A model generated the notes under the pieces. That model worked only from the letters and a program-made list of their open reading frames with translations. It was not told the DNA's origin and ran no database searches. Positions 16,337-23,175 of a DNA stretch of 28,885 bases are shown piece after piece. How positions within the stretch are numbered: position 1 is the stretch's first letter; every line of letters starts with the position of its first letter. A program made the position numbers and the translations under genes. The stretch is from the NCBI GenBank assembly GCA_903898475.1, contig CAIUFU010000107.1, positions 1 through 28,885 of the forward strand, read 5' to 3'. Origin of the DNA: an uncultured Alphaproteobacteria bacterium (lineage in GTDB: Bacteria; Pseudomonadota; Alphaproteobacteria; Rickettsiales; UBA1997).

Positions 16337-16681
16337 TTAGATTTTGCTAAAAGCCTTTGCAGCCTCTCCAGCACTGTAAAAAACTATAAATATTAGCGCC
16401 AATATAAAGAAAAGGCCTATGAATAGTTTAGCTAATCCAAACTTGTTCTGGGTTAGAACTTCAAAATGCAAATCCTCTTTAAAGAAAGCTGTTGCCGCTG
16501 CTACTGCTAGTAGTGATTCAATAAGTAATATCCACATTTTCCAAGAATCTAGAACTTTCTCAAAATTTGTTTTTTCTCTCGGAAAAAGATCGAGGATGCT
16601 TACTGCGAAGGCATAATGATTAATTGAGAAAAATGCTAATAATGCAAGAGCAAGAGAGATAATTGTGCTGTAATTTTTCAT
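16337..16681 (-). CDS. Small membrane protein, F-pilin-like topology
   Basis: This 114-residue protein has an N-terminal signal or TM segment (about 6-26, ending AFA), then a short polar stretch. A second segment follows (KMWILLIESLLAVAAATAFF, about 48-67), then a charged loop with KEDLHFE and a third segment (about 84-103, LFIGLFFILALIFIVFY). A cleaved leader followed by two TM helices with a charged loop is the layout of F-type propilins such as TraA, and the length is similar (F propilin 121). The resemblance is in topology and a few positions (K-W, L-x-E), not clear sequence identity. It could equally be an unrelated small membrane protein. Confidence 0.5.
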   Translation of the reverse strand: MKNYSTIISLALALLAFFSINHYAFAVSILDLFPREKTNFEKVLDSWKMWILLIESLLAVAAATAFFKEDLHFEVLTQNKFGLAKLFIGLFFILALIFIVFYSAGEAAKAFSKI

Positions 16682-16724
16682 AAAAATTTAATTGCTAATC
16701 GAGATCGTTTGACAAAAGGGAATT

Positions 16725-16856
16725 TAAAGTACGCTAAGGTTTTGGAACCAATCTTAGCGTGCTATATTTTCCGAATTCTATCATAACCTCTAGTGCTAAA
16801 ATTTGAGATAATAAAATCAAGGCTTCGCGGGATATTTAAAACCTTAGCGTACTTTA
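16725..16856. repeat. 19-base inverted repeat bracketing direct-repeat copy 2
   Basis: TAAAGTACGCTAAGGTTTT (16725-16743) and AAAACCTTAGCGTACTTTA (16838-16856) are exact reverse complements, 94 bases apart. Copy 2 of the 29-base direct repeat lies between them and shares the CTTAGCGTRCTWTA core. Both arms plus the two direct-repeat copies give four versions of one motif. This resembles a recombinase attachment region with several binding sites; the right arm also carries TATAAT (16855-16860) but no matching -35. Confidence 0.7.
16755..16783 (+). repeat. 29-base direct repeat, copy 2 (possible att site)
   Basis: Identical over 29 bases to 637-665. It lies in the 201-base gap between the 114-residue membrane protein and the endonuclease I gene, inside the larger inverted repeat. 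Bases on both sides differ from copy 1. Confidence 0.85.
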
Positions 16857-16882
16857 TAATCCGTTTCCTGAAGTTACCCCAC

Positions 16883-17614
16883 TCAGGCCTTACAACGTGA
16901 ATTAAGAACATGATTTTTGTTGCCTTGGATCTTTTCAATCATTTTAGCTCTATCACATTCCCAATCATTGGCGGGGTATGAATTATCCCACGCATCAAAT
17001 AACTTTCTGTTTTTCTCGCCAATAATTCCTCTGCCCGGATAAGAAGAATCCATATACATGTAAACTCTGGCCACAACTCCTTTATCCAAATCCATTGGCT
17101 CAAATTTATGATTCTGGATTTTGGCTTTACAATCGCCAAAAGTTTGAGATTCGCCGGATATTTGCGCCATTGAGAAGTTTGATCTTAAACCATTTAGCTC
17201 ACCGATAGCTGGCCATAAATTGTAAAGATCTGATTCTATTCTGTTAAACTCGGGATTGGTTTCGGCGCATTTACGACCTTTGAATTTTTTACCGTTTCTT
17301 TTGATACATTGAGCAGACCCGTCTCTCCATTCAGCAAAAGAATTGCCGAATGCTTCCGCTGGGACAACATGCTCCCACTCCAGGCGTGATGCTCTTTTTG
17401 GATCTTTTAAAACTTTGTAATCACAACTTTTGAGATCGATTGTTTTGCCGGAATATTTACAAGGGCAATAAATTGTTATTTGGTGATTCTGATGAATTTT
17501 GACCGCTATCTTTTTTGCTTCAGAAAAATTTTTGATATTCTGATTTCCAAGAGAACTGGCCAAAACATTCTCGGCGTAAAAAAATAATAGAATCAGAAAA
17601 ATATTAAGTTTCAT
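16883..17614 (-). CDS. endA: Secreted endonuclease I (EndA/Dns family)
   Basis: The 243 residues begin with a signal peptide (about 1-19, cleavage near VLA-SS), so the enzyme acts in the periplasm or outside. The beta-beta-alpha-metal site is intact: RLEWEHVVPAE with H82 as likely general base, and SDLYNLWPAIGELNGLRSNF with N132, E139 and N141. Cysteines (C50, C52, C64, C103, C116) fit the disulfide-bonded Dns fold. It cuts DNA with little sequence preference. It starts 1 base after the HNH gene's stop and ends the conjugation-block transcript. A non-specific exported nuclease in a transfer operon is unusual. Confidence 0.9.
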   Translation of the reverse strand: MKLNIFLILLFFYAENVLASSLGNQNIKNFSEAKKIAVKIHQNHQITIYCPCKYSGKTIDLKSCDYKVLKDPKRASRLEWEHVVPAEAFGNSFAEWRDGSAQCIKRNGKKFKGRKCAETNPEFNRIESDLYNLWPAIGELNGLRSNFSMAQISGESQTFGDCKAKIQNHKFEPMDLDKGVVARVYMYMDSSYPGRGIIGEKNRKLFDAWDNSYPANDWECDRAKMIEKIQGNKNHVLNSRCKA

Positions 17615-17615
17615 G

Positions 17616-18293
17616 CTAGTGGGCTAAATGTTTCCAACAATTTCTTCCCCATATACTTCTGATGTGTGAGTGAGTGACTGGGTAGCGCTTTTCTAACTCG
17701 TGAGATGAAATAATATTTTTTAAACTTCTGATTTCTAAGACCTGCTTTTCAGTTAATTTTGCGCAAGCATTCTTCTCCCCCCTAAAATACTGCTCGGCTA
17801 CTCTTGCGACTAGTTCAGGATCTCTTTTAATCCCTAGTTTAGCATACCTCATTTTCAGCCTAGTTTGTTCGCTAGGTTTTTTGCCACTATGAGTTTTGGA
17901 CATTTTTATGATAGTTTCCGGACTGTGCTTAAAGCCAGATCTATACTTCAGCTTTCCTTCTTGTACTAACTTCTTGAGATAATCTTTGGAGGTAGATGTG
18001 TAGTGATGATCTGGATTAATACAATACTTGTCATCACAACTGGAATAGACGACGAAATTTTCTGCCAGATCTCCATTGAAATACTCAAAAGAAAATCTTT
18101 TGGCCTTAAAAAATATTTTCTTGGTCCCTCTCTCACGAAAGTGGCATAAAAAATCGACCAGTTTTGATCCGTCCGCTGATTTTAGATGCCAACATCCTTT
18201 CTCGTCGGTGTTCTTGATAATTCTAGAAATAAAAACATCTCTCAGATCTGTTTTAGCTTTATCAACCAGAGTTTTTGGCAATAGACGCTTCAT
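17616..18293 (-). CDS. HNH/NUMOD3 homing-endonuclease-like protein, HNH motif incomplete
   Basis: The 225 residues have three parts. An HNH domain (about 30-105) opens with GCWHL and contains CDDKYCINPDHH (86-97). NUMOD3 DNA-binding motifs follow (about 123-155, SPETIIKMSKTHSGKKPSEQ). A C-terminal helix-turn-helix (about 172-222) carries GEKNACAKLTEKQV and IRSIWGRNCWKHL. This is the layout of free-standing homing endonucleases. The family normally reads H-x-C-D-N at the start of the HNH motif; here it is S84-S-C-D-D, so the general-base histidine is missing and cutting may be lost. It lies 8 bases after the relaxase gene and 1 base before endA. Confidence 0.75.
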   Translation of the reverse strand: MKRLLPKTLVDKAKTDLRDVFISRIIKNTDEKGCWHLKSADGSKLVDFLCHFRERGTKKIFFKAKRFSFEYFNGDLAENFVVYSSCDDKYCINPDHHYTSTSKDYLKKLVQEGKLKYRSGFKHSPETIIKMSKTHSGKKPSEQTRLKMRYAKLGIKRDPELVARVAEQYFRGEKNACAKLTEKQVLEIRSLKNIISSHELEKRYPVTHSHIRSIWGRNCWKHLAH

Positions 18294-18301
18294 AGTGTTA
18301 A

Positions 18302-21300
18302 TTATAGTTCTGGCGTTGTCATTGAGTGTTCATGTGCAATATGATGAGTAGAAAGTTGCCTTCTTACTTCTTCTATTCCAGATATTTTGTGCAGATCATT
18401 AAAGTCGGTTGGCATCTCATCTTTGTGGGCCAAGGTGAAGTTTGGTAACATTACTTTGGCGCCATATTTCTGAGCGGCTAATTCCGCTTTTTCTCTACCT
18501 ACATTATGCTCTTTCCAAAGATCGTTGTCGGCGGCGATAATAAATTCTTTGTTAGGATGAGTTGTTTTAAGGTTCTTTAAAACATGCTCAATATTTCCGG
18601 CATCAAAGCTGGCAGCAACTGGCTTGCCAGTGGCGATGTTAATTGTTGCAGCAGTCGCAAATCCTTCAGCCAAGTAAATAGTTTTTGAATCCTTCACTTT
18701 GTCCTGATCAATCATGAAGAAGTGGCCTTGTTTCTTGCCACCGGGGAGAAACATTTTCTTTCCATCTTGCCCAATGAACTGAAGCGAGTGGATTTCACCC
18801 TTAGTGTCATGTAGAGGGACAACAAGTTTGTTGTCTTTAGTGAATCGGATGCCTTCAAAAGTTTTTTGGTTTATACCCTTTCTGGTCAAATATTGGTTCT
18901 TAGAGCTGTTAAGGAAATTTGGCTTAGAATAAAATTCAAAAGATCTTTTGGCTTTTTTAGCCACAGCCTTTGCTTCTACGACCTTTTGTTTTTCTGCTTG
19001 CTCGCGATCCTTTTGGCTCTGCTCTTGTTTGTGTTTAATCTCTTCGTCTGTGAGCTCTTTGAATTGAACATTCCCACCCAGTTTAATGCTGTTAATGCCC
19101 CATTTTACTAACTCGTCAGATTTGTAGCTCTTGGCGTAGCCAGCTTCTCCATGCCAACAAATCTCATATTCTTTCTTTTGGCCGAAGCGGATTTTGGTAC
19201 TTGGTTTATTGAAAGCTTTGTCGATTGCTGAGGTTGTGTCTTTTGCATCAAGAGTCATTCCTGATTTAATGGCCTCCAAGAAATGTTCTTTAATTTCTGA
19301 GGAGGTTAGAATTGCTACGCGGCGCTTCTCATTTTGTTTGGACAATTTTTCTTCAGAAGTTTGGTGAGAAGGAAAATATTGTTCAGAAATATCGGCGCCG
19401 TTTTTTTCTAGTGATTTTATTAAATCTTCTAGGGTAGTTCCTGTTTTTATTACTTCCCCGTCAATATTTGTGAGATCAAAATAAAACTTTGTTCCGATTG
19501 GTCTATCTAGGCCTTGGGGCATCATGCCATTAAAAGTTCTAATTCTTGCTGCCTTTTCTAAGAACTGTTTTTGCTGCGGAGAAATTTCCAAAGATTCATC
19601 TGCTTGCACAGAGGTATATCTGAAGCCATCATTGTCTATGGCGCTGGAAATTCTTAAAATTCCGCCACTCTTTAAAGCTTCTCCAACTGAATTAAAACCC
19701 AATATTTCTGCGCCGTTCGTATGATCATTTCCAGTAGGGAATAGAGATCCGTCTCTCATTACATAAGGTGAAGCATCCATATCACCAAATTTGACAAATC
19801 CTTTGTAATCAATGGTATTTGGCGCTACTATTTCTGGATAAAAACTAGCAGTTCTTGATCTGGAGCTTGTAGAAAATTTAGCTTTTTGATCTTCGATGAC
19901 TTCATTTATTGGAAGTTGAACACCTTCCGAGTCATGTAAAACTTTTGCTATTTCTGCAACCTCTTCTTGGAATGGCTTAATTTCAAAATTCTTAATATCG
20001 GCGTTTTGAGGCAGAATATTTTGATGTTCTCTAGCGCTGATCTCAATTCCGGTATTTTGTTCTAATTGTGCAATTACAGCGGCTCTGGAGTCAGTAACAA
20101 TAATTGCTCTTTGTTTAGCGCGTGAAATTTCAACGTAGAAATTTTTCTGTGAGGTGAGTTTTCTGCGATAGCTTTCACAAACAGCAATTACATTCTCGCA
20201 GGTCAGACCTTGCGCTTTGTGAGCGGTGACAGCGTAGGAGTGATCCAGATGTTTGGCGTGAACCGAATCTTTTTTTATCTTGAGACTTTTGCCATTATCT
20301 AACTTTATAGTGAGTGTTGATCTGTTTATTCCGGTGATTTGGCCGCCGTCAGCATTGATAATTTTTAGTCCTGGAATAGAGCGAGTGAAGGCAACTTTGT
20401 CCTCAACTCGAAAGATTCTTTCCCTTTCCTCAAAAACTTCAAAATAGATTTTTTCAGCTTTACCTTTGATGTCGATGGGGTTGAAGGTTTGGGTAGTTTT
20501 TGCGCCGGTTTGAATCGTGATGAGATTGGCTTTATTATCGATTTTGGTGATTTGGCAATAATCGTTTTTACTCACTTTCAGAAAATCTCGATCCTTAGAA
20601 AATAACAAAACATCTCCAACTTGAAATCTGTACGCTCTGGTTTTTTCGGCTTCAGTGAGATTTCGATTGTGGTAAATTTCTTCTGAGAAATCTGGGTTTA
20701 GAGCTGACTTTATTCTGAAAACCGTTTCTTTGATCAGGTGTTCTTGGCTCTGTTGCTTTCTTTCTTTAAAAAGTAAGTCGCTGATCAAACTATTTACTGA
20801 TTCCCGCGTTTCATTTGCCGGGGTCAAAATCATGGTTTTGGCGCGCATTGCTTGGGGCATGGCCATAAATTGAGCTACTGCTTCATGATCTACGGGGGCT
20901 TCCGGTTCTACGATGTCATAATGTATTTGCTGGAAAGCTTGTCTGATGTTGCCGTCGATTGTTTCATAGACTGCGGCTTTGAGATTTTTATTTTCTTGGC
21001 GGCGGATTTCTTTCATGGTTGCAGTGGCAATACCATTTCTTCCAAGCTCAAAGAAGGGAACTCCTGCTTCAACGGCATCAAGCTGTTTAGTGTCTCCAAC
21101 TAAAACTACTCTCAAATTTAAGCGCTCTGAAATAGTCAGTAGGTTTTTCATTTGAGTGGTGGAGATCATACTAGATTCATCAACCACTAAAATTTTATTT
21201 CTAAAATCTTGCTGCATGCTCTTTAAGCCTTCCTGAGTACCGCGGCCAACTGCTACTCCATCATATTCGGATAAAAATCTTTGTAGCGTAATTGAGTTAA

Positions 21301-22813
21301 TTCCAGCTTCAGTGTTGAGATTTCTGGTGGCAACTCCTGTGGGAGCCATTCCAACTAGTTCAAAGCCTTCTTTCTTGGTGATTTTGTTAACTGCTTTAAG
21401 CATAAAAGTTTTACCAACGCCAGCGTAGCCTTCGATAGCAATAATACGATCTTTGCTACTTAGAATTAATTCAGCGGCTTGTTTTTGGCCCTCATTGAGT
21501 TCGCTTAAGGTCTTGGTGTATTTTATCTCACGATCGAGAAAGTTGGGGCTGAGGAGATTTTTATTAAGGCGCGTTTTGGTAAAGTCTTTAACAATTGGCT
21601 GATGTTGATCCTTACCCTTCAGCATCAAATCAATAATGGCATTTTCTTTGGCCAAAAGCTCTGCGGTAGTGAAGGTGTTTTTCTCTAAACCTATTTTCTT
21701 GGTGGGTAGTAATGTTTGTTTTTCAACAAATTTATCTACGGCTCGCATAATGTCTGGATAGGTGGCACTTGCCAAAGTGTCATTTAAGGCAACCTCGATC
21801 AATTCTTTTTTGGTAAAGACAGTTTTTCTTTCGCCGAGATGTTTTATGGCGAAGTCGACGGCTTTGATGCCAAGATCCTCTATTTCTTTTTGGGTTATTT
21901 CGGGCGCTTTTAAGGCCACCGGAAATTCTGGGTTAAATTTGGGTAGTTTTTCTTTTGATAAATGTTCGTTAGCTTCTTGCTTCCAATCGCCGTGCAAATT
22001 GTGGTCGTGTTCTCTGACTTTCTTATTCTTACGAGTTAAAATTGCTGCTCTTTCTAGCTCTTTCTGACTAGCGTTTGGGCCGGCTAATTCTCTGAGTTGA
22101 CCAGATCTTTTGCTAAATAGTTTGAGTAAAGGTTGTGGTACAATTGCTAGCTCGAAGAAACACTCATTACCTTTGTGAGTTAATTCATATCCAAGCTGCT
22201 TCACCAAAACCGCTAGCTCAGCACGATAAATCATTCCTAAGAAATTACGATTGTCGTAGATGTCGTCAAAATAACCGGTGCGCCATTTACCATTTTTGCC
22301 AAGAGTGGCATTTGCTACAATAGCGTGACTGTGAAGTTGGGGATCTAGATCGCGGCTTAGCTCATGTTGGAATATGGCGGCAACCATTTTTCCGGTAGTT
22401 TCTAAAGAAATCTGGCCATCTTTTTTAACTCGGGTTTTGAAATAGGTTTTTTCCATTTCATCGAGAGCTTTTTTTACAGCTTGGTTGTGGGCTTCGATTA
22501 GTCTGTGATCTCCATAGAGTAAGGACATGATCGAAACACTTTTTGGAGCAGAGAAAGCACAATCTCTGCCCGGATCGTGAATTTTTTTACTCCCAGCTCC
22601 TACGCCTATTTTTTGGCCATTAGGTAGATTGCCTTCGAGGATGTTGAGGAAAGGTTCGCTTGTTACATTACCTTCCAATCCGAGCTCTTGCGCCCCTTTA
22701 CCGTACCAACTGCTAAACTTTTGATGATCAGGATTATCTGAGGCGTAGTAGTCATCCTTGGCGAAATAGTCAGTTGTTTTTCCGCTGTTTTTTACTTTAT
22801 CAACTGAAAGCAT
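18302..22813 (-). CDS. mobF: MobF conjugative relaxase/helicase with C-terminal TOPRIM domain
   Basis: This protein nicks the transfer origin, stays bound to the 5' end and unwinds the strand during conjugation. The 1503 residues hold a TrwC/TraI relaxase (1-300) with candidate tyrosines Y16 and Y22/Y23 and the HUH histidines H150, H161 and H163, spaced as in F TraI. A RecD-like SF1 helicase (about 430-910) has Walker A GYAGVGKT (462-469), DESSMI (545-550), GDTKQLDAVEAG (573-584), AHKAQG (864-869) and EISRAKQ (895-901). A long linker follows, then a TOPRIM domain (about 1325-1490) with E1383 (YLAEGFATA) and D1429/D1431 (AADND), as in DNA primases. Seven bases separate it from the upstream RHH gene. 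Confidence 0.93.
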   Translation of the reverse strand: MLSVDKVKNSGKTTDYFAKDDYYASDNPDHQKFSSWYGKGAQELGLEGNVTSEPFLNILEGNLPNGQKIGVGAGSKKIHDPGRDCAFSAPKSVSIMSLLYGDHRLIEAHNQAVKKALDEMEKTYFKTRVKKDGQISLETTGKMVAAIFQHELSRDLDPQLHSHAIVANATLGKNGKWRTGYFDDIYDNRNFLGMIYRAELAVLVKQLGYELTHKGNECFFELAIVPQPLLKLFSKRSGQLRELAGPNASQKELERAAILTRKNKKVREHDHNLHGDWKQEANEHLSKEKLPKFNPEFPVALKAPEITQKEIEDLGIKAVDFAIKHLGERKTVFTKKELIEVALNDTLASATYPDIMRAVDKFVEKQTLLPTKKIGLEKNTFTTAELLAKENAIIDLMLKGKDQHQPIVKDFTKTRLNKNLLSPNFLDREIKYTKTLSELNEGQKQAAELILSSKDRIIAIEGYAGVGKTFMLKAVNKITKKEGFELVGMAPTGVATRNLNTEAGINSITLQRFLSEYDGVAVGRGTQEGLKSMQQDFRNKILVVDESSMISTTQMKNLLTISERLNLRVVLVGDTKQLDAVEAGVPFFELGRNGIATATMKEIRRQENKNLKAAVYETIDGNIRQAFQQIHYDIVEPEAPVDHEAVAQFMAMPQAMRAKTMILTPANETRESVNSLISDLLFKERKQQSQEHLIKETVFRIKSALNPDFSEEIYHNRNLTEAEKTRAYRFQVGDVLLFSKDRDFLKVSKNDYCQITKIDNKANLITIQTGAKTTQTFNPIDIKGKAEKIYFEVFEERERIFRVEDKVAFTRSIPGLKIINADGGQITGINRSTLTIKLDNGKSLKIKKDSVHAKHLDHSYAVTAHKAQGLTCENVIAVCESYRRKLTSQKNFYVEISRAKQRAIIVTDSRAAVIAQLEQNTGIEISAREHQNILPQNADIKNFEIKPFQEEVAEIAKVLHDSEGVQLPINEVIEDQKAKFSTSSRSRTASFYPEIVAPNTIDYKGFVKFGDMDASPYVMRDGSLFPTGNDHTNGAEILGFNSVGEALKSGGILRISSAIDNDGFRYTSVQADESLEISPQQKQFLEKAARIRTFNGMMPQGLDRPIGTKFYFDLTNIDGEVIKTGTTLEDLIKSLEKNGADISEQYFPSHQTSEEKLSKQNEKRRVAILTSSEIKEHFLEAIKSGMTLDAKDTTSAIDKAFNKPSTKIRFGQKKEYEICWHGEAGYAKSYKSDELVKWGINSIKLGGNVQFKELTDEEIKHKQEQSQKDREQAEKQKVVEAKAVAKKAKRSFEFYSKPNFLNSSKNQYLTRKGINQKTFEGIRFTKDNKLVVPLHDTKGEIHSLQFIGQDGKKMFLPGGKKQGHFFMIDQDKVKDSKTIYLAEGFATAATINIATGKPVAASFDAGNIEHVLKNLKTTHPNKEFIIAADNDLWKEHNVGREKAELAAQKYGAKVMLPNFTLAHKDEMPTDFNDLHKISGIEEVRRQLSTHHIAHEHSMTTPEL

Positions 22814-22819
22814 AACTGG

Positions 22820-23146
22820 CTAGCCTTGAGAGATTTTGGCTCTGACAAGATTTTCATCGAGACCGTTAGACTTCATAACTCGCATGATTTCATCGGCCAC
22901 AAAACCTCTATCTTCGTCTGACAGTTTTAATTTACCGAAGGCCATCAAGCTGCCAACGCAATAACTGACATTTTTTAGCATTTTAAACTCAAAAGATTGG
23001 TGCTCGATTTGTGGGATGTCGAAGAAGATTCTTTCTCTAACATAGGTTGCTAAAGGCATGTTATTAGATGAGGCCCTTTGTAGGACGGCGTCATATTCTT
23101 TTTCTGAGAATTTGATTGTGATGTGTTTTGTTTTTGCCCCTGACAT
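22820..23146 (-). CDS. MobC-like ribbon-helix-helix relaxosome accessory protein
   Basis: This 108-residue basic protein opens with the RHH pattern KHITIKFSEKEYDAVLQRA and LATYVRERIF, followed by a helical C-terminal half. Such proteins bind the transfer origin beside the relaxase and help expose the nick site (MobC, TraM/TraY-like roles). It lies directly upstream of the relaxase gene and 29 bases after traD, the expected place for a relaxosome subunit. A transcriptional repressor of the same fold is the alternative. Confidence 0.75.
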   Translation of the reverse strand: MSGAKTKHITIKFSEKEYDAVLQRASSNNMPLATYVRERIFFDIPQIEHQSFEFKMLKNVSYCVGSLMAFGKLKLSDEDRGFVADEIMRVMKSNGLDENLVRAKISQG

Positions 23147-23175
23147 TTTGTATAAAATTTGGGTTAATAAAAAGG

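Larger units (their letters stand above)
637..16783. mobile_element. Candidate integrative defence island bounded by 29-base direct repeats
   Basis: Identical 29-base sequences sit at 637-665 and 16755-16783. Between them lie a type I R-M operon, a DUF1016 nuclease, a GAF/Panacea pair, a Gabija-like pair, VapBC and a tyrosine recombinase about 1 kb from the right repeat. A recombinase near one end and identical end repeats are the usual layout of integrative elements. Not shown: an empty site, excision, or that this recombinase acts on these repeats. Alternatively the repeats are a duplicated regulatory sequence, or the left half is cargo of the conjugative element to the right. Confidence 0.45.

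Noticed and set aside
16837..16860. TATAAT at 16855-16860 as a plus-strand promoter
   Set aside because: No -35 at the right distance, and transcription would run antisense into endA. The surrounding motif is better explained as part of the repeat set.
21762..22067. 101-residue open frame on the plus strand inside the relaxase gene
   Set aside because: It is antisense to an intact, conserved relaxase/helicase gene and has no recognisable features.
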